Below are positions 12,943-21,365 of a stretch of 64,000 nucleotides of DNA, piece by piece; positions within the stretch are counted from its first letter, which is position 1; every line of letters begins with the position of its first letter. Under the pieces are notes generated by a model. It had not been told where the DNA came from. It saw only the letters and a list, made by a program, of their open reading frames with translations, and did no database searches. Source of the DNA: Streptomyces sp. JHA26 (GTDB taxonomy: Bacteria > Actinomycetota > Actinomycetes > Streptomycetales > Streptomycetaceae). The position numbers and the translations under genes are program-made. The stretch is taken from positions 227,050 through 291,049 of the forward strand of contig NZ_BDJC01000001.1 of assembly GCF_002005565.1 (NCBI RefSeq). Direction: 5' to 3'.

Positions 12943-14871
12943 CTAGCGCAGCCCGCCGATCGTCCGCCCGTCCTCCAGGGTGCCCTTCAACTCGGCCCGC
13001 GCGCCCCGTTCGGCCCCGGCCGTCAGCAGGTTGCCGTCGGCGGAACCGCTGACGCCGCCCGTCGCCTCGATCGACTCCGTGTCCCGGCTGCCGGCGGCCA
13101 GCAGGTACCAGTCCCCGTCCTCCGACTTCCACAGCACCCCGGCCAGCACGTGCGGGTCGCGCTTGCCGCACGCCGGTACGTCCTGGGCCTTCGCGGCCAC
13201 CGCGCCCCGCGCCCCGCCCGGTGTGCGGAACTGCGCCATCACCCGGGCCCCGTCGCCCCGCCAGGTCTCGGCCCGCGTGCACGTCCACTCGCCCGAACCG
13301 GTCTCGTCGGGCAGCGGCTGGCTCGCGAACTCCCAGGCGTTCACCGACCGCACCCCCTGCCCGCGCACGGCGCCCAGGGAGCAGGCGTACGGCGCCCAGG
13401 CGTGCAGCGCCTTGGCACCGGAGACGTCCTTGGTCTTGCCGGGCCGCCCGGTGGTGAGGCGGGCCGGGACCAGCTCGCCGAGGTCGCTCAGCAGGCGGGT
13501 GTGCGAGCCGTCGGTCACCTGGAGCACGTTCCACGACGTGCAGGCCCCGGTGCGCTGGACCGGAGTGGCCAGCGGCGAGGTCACCCCGCCGGTCAGCGTC
13601 AGGTCCATCGCGCCGGACCCCGGCTTCGCCAGGTCCCGTTCGGCCGCCTTCGTCACCCAGGGCGCCGTCAGGTAGCGCACGTTGCCGTCGGTCCGGCCCA
13701 GCACCACCGCGTTCGCCTCCGTCCGGCCGGCCCCGTCGGCCCGCGCGAAGTCGAGGGCGGCGCCCGCCGTGCCGTCCTTCGGCTCGGCGTAGCGGACGAT
13801 GCGCAGACCGTCGTAGAAGATCACCACGTGTGCCGTGTCGACGGTCCCGGCGTACAGCAGCTGCGGCGGTCCGGCCGGTCCGCCGGTCGCGGTGCCCGCC
13901 GTCGCCGAGACCCGCACGCTCCCGCCGGGGCGGGCCCAGACGGCGAGCGCCCGGCGCAGCAGCTTCCGGTCGCCGGTCAGGCCGCCGCGCGCCGGCCACA
14001 CCGAGAAGTCGGTGCGCGCGGACGTCTTCCAGGCGGCGGGGGCGGCCCGCGTCAGCTTGCCGGGGTCGAGGGCCGCCTCGGCCGCCGGATTGCGCGCGTA
14101 CGCCGGGGCGGCGGCGCCGTCCGGCCCCCAGCCGTCCCCGGGCAGGCCCAGCAGCGCCCCGCACACCACCAGCGCCGCCCCGGCGACCAGCGCGGCCTTC
14201 GCGTGCCGCCGGCGCCGCATCAGATCGGTGGGCCGGGCCTGCAGCGAGCAGGGGTCGAACTCGGGGGAGCCGAGCAGCGCGTACCGGTCCGCCACCTCGT
14301 CGGCCTCACGCAGCGCGGCGTCGGCGTCGGCGACCCCGGCGGCCGTCAGCAGCCGCCGTACGTCGCCGTCGGGGAGCCGGTCGAGACCGCGCAGCGCGTA
14401 CGCCGCCCGGGCCGGACCGGACAGGGCGGCCAGTCGCTCGTCCAGGGCGAGTTCGTCGGCGCCGCCCGAACGCGGGAACAGCTTGAGCCCCCACACCTGG
14501 GGCAGCAGCGGCGGCAGCTGGGAGCGCCTGGGCCACGCCCGGCGCCGAAGCGGCAGCCCCGCCTCCAGCGCCGTACGCACGACCCGCAGCCGCACCAGGG
14601 CGTACCCCGGGTCGCCCTCACGGCCGGCCGACTGGGCCGGGATCACGGGCGTCGCCGTCCGGTTCCGGGGCAGTGCGCGCTGGGTCAGGGCGTGCGCGGT
14701 CAGCACCCGGCGGCTGCGGCCGAGGTCCGGCGGCAGCACCAGGTAGGCGAGCCGGACCAGGCCCGGATAGTGCTCGACGAGCGCGGCCTCGGCCTGCTCG
14801 ACGTCGACGACCGGATCGGCCGAGGAGGCCGAGGACGATGCGGGGCGCGGGGCGACATCCTGTGGCTGCAC
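12943..14871 (-). CDS. Membrane-anchored protein with sigma-factor-like N-terminus
   Basis: A 642-residue protein of unknown function starting at a GTG. Residues 25-200 are helical and arranged like an ECF-type sigma core (HYPGLVRLAYLVLP near 34-47, then a long basic stretch, then LPDGDVRRLLTAAGV near 166-180 in a region-4-like position), although none of the sigma motifs is strict. A basic stop-transfer sequence precedes one membrane segment at about 225-243. The final 400 residues should face outside and contain paired cysteines (near 444, 490, 533 and 574). The order, cytoplasmic regulatory-looking domain, membrane helix, extracellular domain, suggests a membrane-tethered sensor of the anti-sigma or sigma-like type. 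It is single-gene, with the lipoprotein gene divergent. Confidence 0.7.
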   Translation of the reverse strand: MQPQDVAPRPASSSASSADPVVDVEQAEAALVEHYPGLVRLAYLVLPPDLGRSRRVLTAHALTQRALPRNRTATPVIPAQSAGREGDPGYALVRLRVVRTALEAGLPLRRRAWPRRSQLPPLLPQVWGLKLFPRSGGADELALDERLAALSGPARAAYALRGLDRLPDGDVRRLLTAAGVADADAALREADEVADRYALLGSPEFDPCSLQARPTDLMRRRRHAKAALVAGAALVVCGALLGLPGDGWGPDGAAAPAYARNPAAEAALDPGKLTRAAPAAWKTSARTDFSVWPARGGLTGDRKLLRRALAVWARPGGSVRVSATAGTATGGPAGPPQLLYAGTVDTAHVVIFYDGLRIVRYAEPKDGTAGAALDFARADGAGRTEANAVVLGRTDGNVRYLTAPWVTKAAERDLAKPGSGAMDLTLTGGVTSPLATPVQRTGACTSWNVLQVTDGSHTRLLSDLGELVPARLTTGRPGKTKDVSGAKALHAWAPYACSLGAVRGQGVRSVNAWEFASQPLPDETGSGEWTCTRAETWRGDGARVMAQFRTPGGARGAVAAKAQDVPACGKRDPHVLAGVLWKSEDGDWYLLAAGSRDTESIEATGGVSGSADGNLLTAGAERGARAELKGTLEDGRTIGGLR

Positions 14872-15007
14872 GTCCAGCGCAACGAGCCAACCGGCCCGTG
14901 GTCACCCGGGAACCCTTGAGCGTTCCGCGCCCCGCCGCCGTATCGATGACCGGGGCCCCTCGCCGGGGCTCCGTGCGGCATGTCGCCCCAGCGGACCGGA
15001 GGAACAC

Positions 15008-15439
15008 ATGAGGCTGACCCGACCGATGCTCGCGCCGGCCGCCCTGGCGGCGGTACTGGCGCTGACGGGCTGCGGCGCCGACGGGGACGGCACGGACGCC
15101 GTGCCCGCGACGGCGACCGGCAGCCTGGAACACCTCGCCGCCGAGGCCGAGTGCACCCCGGACATGCAGACCGACGCCGACACCATCCGCCAGGCCCTGT
15201 GCGGGAAGGGCGACGGGAAGTACGTCCTCGCCACCTTCGCCACCGACCGCGGCCAGCGCGAGTGGATCGACACCGCCAAGGACTACGGCGGCTACTACCT
15301 CGTCGGCCGCAAATGGGTCGCCGTCGGCCACGAGGACGTCGTGACCGCCCTGCGCGACCGGCTCGGCGGCACCCTGGAACAGGGCGCGCGGCACGGGGGC
15401 GGCACGCACCCGGCCGGACACGGCGGCCACGCGAGCTGA
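15008..15439 (+). CDS. Small lipoprotein of unknown function
   Basis: A 143-residue secreted lipoprotein. The N-terminus MRLTRPM, a hydrophobic stretch and the lipobox LTGC give lipidation at Cys22. The mature part has two more cysteines (near 49 and 65) likely to form a disulfide, a compact mixed alpha/beta sequence, and a His/Gly-rich tail that might bind metal. GGAGGAAC precedes the ATG at 15008. It is divergent from the sigma-like membrane protein, so the two could share promoter control. I do not recognise the family beyond lipoprotein. Confidence 0.75.
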   Translation: MRLTRPMLAPAALAAVLALTGCGADGDGTDAVPATATGSLEHLAAEAECTPDMQTDADTIRQALCGKGDGKYVLATFATDRGQREWIDTAKDYGGYYLVGRKWVAVGHEDVVTALRDRLGGTLEQGARHGGGTHPAGHGGHAS

Positions 15440-15446
15440 CCGCCCG

Positions 15447-15498
15447 CGGAGACGGGGAGGCCGGTGGCGGACACCCGCCACCGGCCTCCCCGTCTCCG
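15447..15498. terminator. Long bidirectional hairpin terminator
   Basis: A perfect 24-base stem (15447-15470 with 15475-15498) closed by the loop ACAC, between two convergent genes. The right arm runs into four CGTCTC-type hexamer repeats (15491-15512). Confidence 0.9.
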
Positions 15499-15528
15499 TC
15501 TCCGTCTCCGTCCGTTTCTCCGGTGGGA

Positions 15529-17040
15529 CTACGTGCAGTCCCGGCCGTCGTTGATGCAGTCGACCACCTTGTTCATCAGGTTCTCGTCCATGACGTTGAT
15601 GAAGTCGTTGTGGTCGGTGATCGGCTTGTGCAGCTGCTCCGGGAAGCTGTCCACGGCGTACGGGTTCCGCACCTGGCCGTTCTCGACGACCGGGGTGGGG
15701 ATGTCGTACACCAGGCGGACCTGGAGCTGGGGGATGGCCTGGAAGCCGTCCGGGCAGTTGCCGTTCTCGTCGACGAACGCCGTGTGGGTGCGGTGGTTGG
15801 CGCTGTCGATGTTCCGGCCGTCCCAGCAGCTCTGGAAGTTGGTCGTCCGCACCACCTGGCTGCCGTCGGGGCACAGCGGGTACTTGTCCGTGACCTGCCG
15901 GTCCTCGAAGCCGGTGCAGCTCCACGAACTGTTGGCGTTCGCGTCGCCGTTGGTGAAGGACTTGGCGTCACCGGTGATGATGCGCAGGAACTTCGGCATC
16001 GCCACCACGTCGCCCTGCCGGCTGCCGACGAACCTCAGCTCGGCCTGGGCGGGCTTGAGGATCCGGCCGATGTTGCCCTCGGCGCCACCGCCCTGGTCGC
16101 CCGCGTCGAACTCCTGCGTACCGTCCTGGAGCCGCAGCACCGGCCAGTAGTAGGTGGACTTGTCGCCCTGGTTCCGGCACGAGGTGTCGGCGTTCGCCAG
16201 GTCGTCGTCGCTGGAGAAGGCGTTGTTGTCCTGGTTGCCGACGTAGTCGTGGGTGTGGTGCGCGCCGTTGTCGACACCGGGGGCGGCGATCAGGTTGTCG
16301 CTGTTGAACAGGTTGTTCTCGTTGACGCCGCAGTCGGTGGTGAAGGTGCCGGTGGAGCCGCCGTCGCCGTCGGCGGCGAGGCCGTTGCGGCTGTTGCGCG
16401 AGTTCGGCCGGACGTCGTTGATGTCGATGAAGTCGTCGGCCACCGGGCCCGCGACACCGTTGCCGTTGTCGTCCTGGTTCTGGCCTCCACCGCCCTGGCC
16501 ACCGCCGTCGTTCTGACCACCGCCGTCGTCCTGGCCGCCGTCCCCCTGGCCGTCACCGCCCTGCTGCTGGCCCGCGGGCCGGCCCTGGCAGCCGGCCAGG
16601 TCGTCCAGGGTGTCGTCCGCCCGGCCGCCGACCCGGTTGATCTCCAGCTGGATCCGGTCGATGATCACCTTCCGCCGGTCCCTGAGGGGTCCGAGGATGG
16701 CGTTGTCGACGAACCGGGGATCCCCGGCCTGCGCGCGCCGCGTGGTGGCGAGCCGCTGGTAGGCGTCGGTGATCTGGCTGTCCAGCGTGGCCAGTTCACC
16801 GTCCACCTCACCGCGGGCCCGGTCCGGCACGTCGCGCATCCGCTGGCCCACGTCGGGACAGTCGATGGTCGCGACCCACGCCCCGGCCGACCTCGTCCGG
16901 TTGTGACCCCCGTGCTCCTCGTGGGCGGAGGCGTAGAAGTTCGCCCAGACCAGCCCGCCCCCGCCGAGCGCCAGGGCCGCCACCCCGGCGACGGCCTTGG
17001 CGGCCAGTGGCATGCGGCGTTTTCTCGTGTTGCGTCCCAT
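15529..17040 (-). CDS. Secreted DUF1996-domain protein
   Basis: A 503-residue exported protein. The ATG at 17040 is preferred because AGGAG lies 5 bases upstream and a membrane signal follows at once (residues 14-32); the open frame continues upstream without support. After a cysteine-containing helical region (about 50-135) comes a low-complexity linker of Gly, Gln, Asp and Asn (about 150-195), then the DUF1996 domain from FTTDCG onward with its conserved HTHDYVGN, six cysteines and the Gly-Asp-rich loops of the family. DUF1996 proteins are secreted and often carry-binding modules in fungi and actinomycetes; a glycan-related role is suspected but unproven. The next secreted protein with a similar Gln/Asp-rich linker is at 22685-23386. 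Confidence 0.85.
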   Translation of the reverse strand: MGRNTRKRRMPLAAKAVAGVAALALGGGGLVWANFYASAHEEHGGHNRTRSAGAWVATIDCPDVGQRMRDVPDRARGEVDGELATLDSQITDAYQRLATTRRAQAGDPRFVDNAILGPLRDRRKVIIDRIQLEINRVGGRADDTLDDLAGCQGRPAGQQQGGDGQGDGGQDDGGGQNDGGGQGGGGQNQDDNGNGVAGPVADDFIDINDVRPNSRNSRNGLAADGDGGSTGTFTTDCGVNENNLFNSDNLIAAPGVDNGAHHTHDYVGNQDNNAFSSDDDLANADTSCRNQGDKSTYYWPVLRLQDGTQEFDAGDQGGGAEGNIGRILKPAQAELRFVGSRQGDVVAMPKFLRIITGDAKSFTNGDANANSSWSCTGFEDRQVTDKYPLCPDGSQVVRTTNFQSCWDGRNIDSANHRTHTAFVDENGNCPDGFQAIPQLQVRLVYDIPTPVVENGQVRNPYAVDSFPEQLHKPITDHNDFINVMDENLMNKVVDCINDGRDCT

Positions 17041-17242
17041 CAGTCTCCTAGCGAAGGGCGCTCGGCCGGGGCCGAGGGGGCTTCCCTGCTCTGGTGATGT
17101 GTCCTTCATCCCGTCAGGGGCCGGTTCGGGCTGGACCGCGACCTCCGGGCCGGAAGCCACCGTGTCGACGGAGGCGGAGTCACGGAACTCCTCCGACTTC
17201 TTCGTGAGGAGCACCGGGCACCGAGGCGCCCGACCTGAGTGA

Positions 17243-17270
17243 AGCGGCTCCCTTGATTACGGGAGCCGCT
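17243..17270 (-). terminator. Hairpin terminator after the two-component genes
   Basis: AGCGGCTCCC, eight-base loop, GGGAGCCGCT: a perfect 10-base stem about 65 bases beyond the response-regulator stop. The rest of the 294-base gap up to the DUF1996 start contains nothing else recognisable. Confidence 0.7.
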
Positions 17271-17334
17271 CCGAGGATGTTCAGCCGTTCCGGAAATTAC
17301 TGAGGGCTGTGGGACGGGCGGGACGCGGGAAAGG

Positions 17335-17988
17335 TCAGCGGCCGCGGTCCAGATACGCCAGAACCGCCAGGACACGGCGGTTGTCGTCGTCCGAGACCTC
17401 GAGGCTCAGCTTGGCGAAGATGTTCGCCGTGTGCTTCGCGATCGCGCGCTCCGTGACGACGAGCCGGCCCGCGATCGCCGCGTTGGTGCGCCCCTGCGCC
17501 ATCAGCTCCAGCACCTCCAGCTCCCGGGGCGTCAGCCGTTCCAGCGGCCGGTCCTGTGCCGCACGCCGGCTGAGCAGCTGCTGGATGACCTGCGGATCCA
17601 TCGCCGTGCCGCCCGCCGCCACCCGCCGCACGGCGTCCACGAACTGCTCGGCGTCGAACACCCGGTCCTTGAGCAGGTACCCGACCCCGCCGCTGCCGTC
17701 GGCGAGCAGCTCGCGCGCGTACAGCTGCTCCACGTGCTGCGACAGCACCAGCACCGGCAGCCCCGGCCGCTCCCGGCGGGCGGCCAGCGCGCACTGCAGG
17801 CCCTCGTCGGTGTGCGTGGGCGGCAGCCGGACGTCGACCACGGCGACGTCCGGCTCCAGTTCGGCCAGCGCCCGGGACAGCTCGGGGCCGGACTCGACGG
17901 CCGCGGCGATCTCGAAGTCGTGGGCCTGGAGGAGCCGGACCAGTCCGTCGCGCAGCAGGAACAGGTCTTCGGCTAGGACAACGCGCAA
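17335..17988 (-). CDS. NarL/LuxR-type response regulator
   Basis: A 217-residue response regulator. The receiver domain has the acidic pair E7-D8, the phospho-acceptor D52 in VVDVRLPP and the conserved K in LLKD. A LuxR-type helix-turn-helix follows (LTPRELEVLELMAQGRTNAAIA, residues about 153-174). The best start is the TTG at 17988: GGAG is placed correctly and the receiver domain begins at the next residue. The gene overlaps the histidine kinase by 16 bases, so they are translationally coupled and form one system. The target is unknown. Confidence 0.9.
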   Translation of the reverse strand: MRVVLAEDLFLLRDGLVRLLQAHDFEIAAAVESGPELSRALAELEPDVAVVDVRLPPTHTDEGLQCALAARRERPGLPVLVLSQHVEQLYARELLADGSGGVGYLLKDRVFDAEQFVDAVRRVAAGGTAMDPQVIQQLLSRRAAQDRPLERLTPRELEVLELMAQGRTNAAIAGRLVVTERAIAKHTANIFAKLSLEVSDDDNRRVLAVLAYLDRGR

Positions 17989-19241
17989 GGGATCTCCATG
18001 GTGACCATGGTGGGGCCGCCCGCCGGGGAGCTGACGGCCAGGACGCCGTCGAATGTACCCAGCCGCCGCTCCACCCCGGCCAGCCCCGACCCCGCCCCGG
18101 CCACCGCACCGCCCTTGCCGTCGTCGGTGACCGAGATGCGCAACCGCCCCTCGGCGTGGTGCACGTCGACCCAGATCCGGTCGGCGCCGGAGTGCTTCAC
18201 GGCGTTGGTGAGCACCTCGCTGACCGCGAAGTACGCGGCCGACTCCACGGGCGCCTCCGCGCGGCCGGGCAGGTCCACGTCGGTCTCGACCGGGACGGGC
18301 AGCCGCAGCGCCAGCGCCCGTACGGCGTCCCCGAGTCCGCGTTCGGCGAGGACCGGCGGGTGGATGCCGCGCACCAGCTCGCGCAGCTCCGTCAGCGCCT
18401 CGGCGGAGGACCGCCGGGCCTGCGCCAGCAGTTCGCGGGCCCTGGCCGGGTCCTTCTCGATCAGTGCCTCGACGGTGCCCAGGTCCATGCCCATGGCGAC
18501 CAGCCGGGCCTGCGCCCCGTCGTGCAGGTCCCGCTCGATGCGGCGCAGTTCGGCGGCGGAGGTGTCGACGGCGTCGCGGCGCGTCTCGGTCAGCACGCGC
18601 ACCCGCTCGGCCAGTTCGCCCTCGCCGCCGCCCAGCAGGCCGGCGGTGAGCCGGAAGTGGGCGCGCAGCATGCGCGGGGCGAGCCAGAGGGCCGGCACCA
18701 GGAGGACGACGGCCAGCGCGGCGGCGTAGTACGCGGAGGTCTGGTCGGTGACGTGCACGAAGCCGTACCAGTAGCCGTCGGGCATCGCCCGCCACAGCCC
18801 CGCCGCGATCACGAGCCCCTCCAGCGGATACAGGGGCAGCGCGAAGGCGAGCAGCGCGGTGACGAAGCCCACCGTCATGTCGGCCGGCAGCCAGCGGAAG
18901 TCCCGCCAGGTCGCCGGGTCGCCGAGCATGCCGAAGGTGCGGGCCCACGGGTTGGCGTCCGCCGGCAGCGGCCGGTACGTCCGCGGGACGCGCACCCCGC
19001 CCCACTCGGCGGCCAGCAGCCGCCGCCGGTCCGCGAAGGCCCGCACCCCCGTCAGCACCCACGGGGTGGTGACGATGCCGACGCCGATCGGGACGAGTGC
19101 GATCGACAGCAGGGTCAGGCAGAAGCACAGCACCGCGCCGGGGAGGCAGACCAGCGCCAGGGCCAGTCCCCGTACGGCCGCCAGGCCCACGTCCCGTATC
19201 CGCATCCCGCTGCTGCCGTCGCGCGTCGTCTCGAAGCTCAT
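17973..19241 (-). CDS. Sensor histidine kinase, NarL-partner type
   Basis: A 422-residue membrane kinase. The N-terminal sensor half contains at least four hydrophobic segments (about 18-50, 118-140, 150-170 and 180-200) with short loops, so the stimulus is probably sensed in or at the membrane. The dimerisation domain has the HisKA_3 motif ERDLHDGAQARL with the phospho-acceptor His near 240, followed by a HATPase_c domain with TNAVKHS (N box) and DDGKGG (G1). The first gene of a two-gene operon with the overlapping response regulator. Kinases of this shape often respond to envelope stress or ligands of unknown nature in Streptomyces. Confidence 0.9.
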   Translation of the reverse strand: MSFETTRDGSSGMRIRDVGLAAVRGLALALVCLPGAVLCFCLTLLSIALVPIGVGIVTTPWVLTGVRAFADRRRLLAAEWGGVRVPRTYRPLPADANPWARTFGMLGDPATWRDFRWLPADMTVGFVTALLAFALPLYPLEGLVIAAGLWRAMPDGYWYGFVHVTDQTSAYYAAALAVVLLVPALWLAPRMLRAHFRLTAGLLGGGEGELAERVRVLTETRRDAVDTSAAELRRIERDLHDGAQARLVAMGMDLGTVEALIEKDPARARELLAQARRSSAEALTELRELVRGIHPPVLAERGLGDAVRALALRLPVPVETDVDLPGRAEAPVESAAYFAVSEVLTNAVKHSGADRIWVDVHHAEGRLRISVTDDGKGGAVAGAGSGLAGVERRLGTFDGVLAVSSPAGGPTMVTMEIPCALS

Positions 19242-19292
19242 GGCCCCAGTCTCGCGGAGCCGGGAAGGCGGGTCACGGGGCCGGGCACCCGG

Positions 19293-20312
19293 TCAGGGGG
19301 TGGTGCCAGGTACACCCCCGGCCGCCGCGAGCACCTTCGCCTCCGTCTCCGGGTCCAGCCCCACCGGCGGCCGGTCCGGGCGCCGCGGCGCCGTGCCGCC
19401 GACGGCCCGCAGCCAGGCCCAGGTGTCGGAGACGGTCTCGGCGACCGGACGGCAGCGCAGCCCCGTCGCCAGCGCCCGGGAGACGTCGGCCGTGTGCAGG
19501 GCGTCGTGCAGGTCGCTGCCCGGCGGCACCCACACCGGCAGCTGCGTCCACGGCTCGACACCGGCGTCGAGGACGGCGTCGGGGGCCGTCCAGCGCAGTT
19601 CGGCCGCGCCTCCCGTGGCCCGGACGCAGGCGTCGAGCAGGGCGCCCATGGTGGTGTGCCCCGGCGCGGAGACCAGGTTGTACGGCCCGCTCAGCTCCTG
19701 CTCCACCGCGCCGAGGGCCCAGGCGGCGAGGTCGCGGACGTCGACGTACTGCAACGGCAGGTCGCGGGGTCCGGGCGCGAGCACCGGGCCGCCGCGCGCG
19801 ACGCGGCCCAGCCACCACGGCAGCCGCCCGATGTTCTCGTACGGGCCGAGGATCAGTCCGCTGCGCACGAGCACCGAGCGGTCCGCGCCGAAGGCGTCCT
19901 GGACGGCCAGTTCGGCGCCCCGCTTGTCCCGGGCGTAGTCGCTCCGCCCGGCGTCCGCCGCCGCGCCCTCGACCAGCGGGGCGTCCTCGGTGTACCCGGC
20001 GGGAGGGGCCCACGCGTACACCGAGCAGCTCGACACGTACACGTACCGTCCGGCACGGCCGGCCAGCAGCCGCGCCGCGTCCAGCACCGCGCGGGGCGCC
20101 GCCGACCAGGTGTCGACGACGGCGTCCCAGGTGCCCTCGGCCAGGGCGGTGAGCCCGTCGGGCGCGGTGCGGTCGCCGTGCAGCGACCGCACCCCGGCCG
20201 GCGGCGCGTGCCGCCCCCGGTGGAAGACGGTCACCTCCCAGCCGCGCCCGAGGGCCGCCTCCACCACGGCCCGCCCCACGAACTCCGTACCGCCCAGCAC
20301 CAGTAGCCTCAT
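19293..20312 (-). CDS. NAD-dependent epimerase/dehydratase
   Basis: A 339-residue extended short-chain dehydrogenase. The Rossmann motif GGTEFVG lies at residues 6-12. A catalytic YARDK (Tyr and Lys four residues apart) occurs near residue 148, as in nucleotide-sugar epimerases and related reductases. The ATG at 20312 places the Rossmann motif directly at the N-terminus; a GTG at 20321 is the alternative. The gene stands alone between the histidine kinase and a winged-helix regulator, so the substrate cannot be inferred. Sequence flavour is that of the NAD-dependent epimerase group often annotated simply as reductase in Streptomyces. Confidence 0.85.
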   Translation of the reverse strand: MRLLVLGGTEFVGRAVVEAALGRGWEVTVFHRGRHAPPAGVRSLHGDRTAPDGLTALAEGTWDAVVDTWSAAPRAVLDAARLLAGRAGRYVYVSSCSVYAWAPPAGYTEDAPLVEGAAADAGRSDYARDKRGAELAVQDAFGADRSVLVRSGLILGPYENIGRLPWWLGRVARGGPVLAPGPRDLPLQYVDVRDLAAWALGAVEQELSGPYNLVSAPGHTTMGALLDACVRATGGAAELRWTAPDAVLDAGVEPWTQLPVWVPPGSDLHDALHTADVSRALATGLRCRPVAETVSDTWAWLRAVGGTAPRRPDRPPVGLDPETEAKVLAAAGGVPGTTP

Positions 20313-20381
20313 GCGGACCACTCTGCCCGGTGCGGCGGCCCCGGGGAACGGTCCTCTGCCGACGGCAGAGCGCCCGCGTCC

Positions 20382-20975
20382 TCAGTGTCCGGTGGGCGGC
20401 GTGTACTTGTAGCCGACGCGTCGCACGGTCTGGATCGTCCGGCGGTGCTCGTTGCCCAGCTTGCGGCGCAGCCGGGCGACGTGCACGTCCACGGTGCGGC
20501 CGTCGCCGACGTGGCCGTAGCCCCACACCGTGGTGACGAGCTGGTCGCGGGTGTGGACCCGGTGCGGGTGCGCCACGAGGTGGGCGAGCAGCTCGAACTC
20601 GAGGTAGGTGAGGTCGAGTCGGCGTCCGTCCACGGAGGCGGTCCGGCGCGCGGGGTCGATCCGCACCAGCGGGTCGTCGAGGACGTCGGCCTCCTGCGCG
20701 TCCTGCCGCGCCTCGTCGGGTGCGGCCGCCGGCGCGAAGGGCGGCTGCTGGCCGGCGGGGACGAGCACCAGGTAGCCGACCATGGGCGGTCGGCCCGGCA
20801 GCGTGGGCAGGGTGTGCGGGGGAGCGGGCAGCCAGGTGGCGCCCGGCGGCAGGAAGTCCCTGACGTCCACCACCTCGTCCCGGTCCACGGCCCGCAGCCG
20901 GTGGCGGGCCGGGGAGACGGGAGCGGGGGCGGTGGCGGGAGCGGGAGCGGGGGAGAGGGAACGGGTGGTCGCCAT
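20382..20975 (-). CDS. OmpR-type winged-helix transcriptional regulator without receiver
   Basis: A 197-residue DNA-binding protein. Residues about 100-195 form an OmpR/PhoB-type winged helix (LDLTYLEFELLAHLV, then TRDQLVTTVWGYGHVGDGRTVDVHVARLR in two stretches, ending VGYKYTPP). No phospho-receiver domain is present; the first 95 residues are Pro/Ala-rich and begin with an Ala-Pro repeat encoded by GGGAGC-like DNA repeats at 20928-20955. It therefore probably acts as an orphan regulator not controlled by phosphorylation at a canonical Asp. A probable leader-peptide uORF (21090-21212) lies upstream on the same strand, suggesting post-initiation control of this gene. It sits between the epimerase and glnII. 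Confidence 0.85.
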   Translation of the reverse strand: MATTRSLSPAPAPATAPAPVSPARHRLRAVDRDEVVDVRDFLPPGATWLPAPPHTLPTLPGRPPMVGYLVLVPAGQQPPFAPAAAPDEARQDAQEADVLDDPLVRIDPARRTASVDGRRLDLTYLEFELLAHLVAHPHRVHTRDQLVTTVWGYGHVGDGRTVDVHVARLRRKLGNEHRRTIQTVRRVGYKYTPPTGH

Positions 20976-21072
20976 GAGAGGTCAGCTCTTTCGCGCGAGG
21001 AGTTCGTCGGGAGGACGACGGCCGCGGCACGGCGGCCGGGGCGTCGGGGACGTACGTCGTGCGCGTCGGCGA

Positions 21073-21090
21073 AAGCCGGGACTACGGCTT
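21073..21090 (-). promoter_or_regulatory. Hairpin directly after the leader-peptide uORF
   Basis: AAGCCG (21073-21078) and CGGCTT (21085-21090) form a short stem that begins at the uORF stop codon. In an attenuation mechanism a ribosome stalled on the Cys codons just upstream would change folding here. The function is inferred from position. Confidence 0.35.
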
Positions 21091-21212
21091 CACAGGGCCG
21101 GCGCGGTCGTCGCGCGGCAACACACCCGGTCGAAGTCGTGGTGCTGACGGGAGGGCCAGAAGGGCTCGAGGTCGTGGCGACCCGTCGCTGCGTGCTTCTG
21201 GAAGGCGGACAT
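21090..21212 (-). CDS. Probable leader-peptide uORF (Cys-Cys-Arg type)
   Basis: A 40-codon open frame in the 390-base gap between glnII and the winged-helix regulator, too short for standard gene finding. Its C-terminal half reads SRQHHDFDRVCCRA, which fits the actinobacterial leader-peptide pattern (Ser-Arg-Arg-His-x-Asp-x-x-Arg-Val-x-x-x-Cys-Arg) found upstream of sulfur and amino-acid genes, where tandem Cys codons make ribosomes sensitive to cysteine supply. The ATG at 21212 has only a weak ribosome site. The next gene on the strand is the winged-helix regulator, 114 bases away. The match is by motif only; a chance ORF is possible, but the motif is unusual enough to take seriously. Confidence 0.55.
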   Translation of the reverse strand: MSAFQKHAATGRHDLEPFWPSRQHHDFDRVCCRATTAPAL

Positions 21213-21314
21213 GGGTCCATTGAAGCAGAAGGCCGCCCGGTTCAGGAGACTCCTCTCACTGCTTGGACGTCCGCCGGCGTCCTCCTGACACCTCGTCGGC
21301 CGGGGACCGACGCC

Positions 21315-21351
21315 GAAGGGGGCGCCCGCCGTCGTGGCGGACGCCCCCTTC
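21315..21351 (-). terminator. glnII terminator hairpin
   Basis: Sixteen-base arms (21315-21330 and 21336-21351) pair with one mismatch around GTCGT, 15 bases past the glnII stop codon. Confidence 0.8.
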
Positions 21352-21365
21352 CGGGACGGTGCGGA

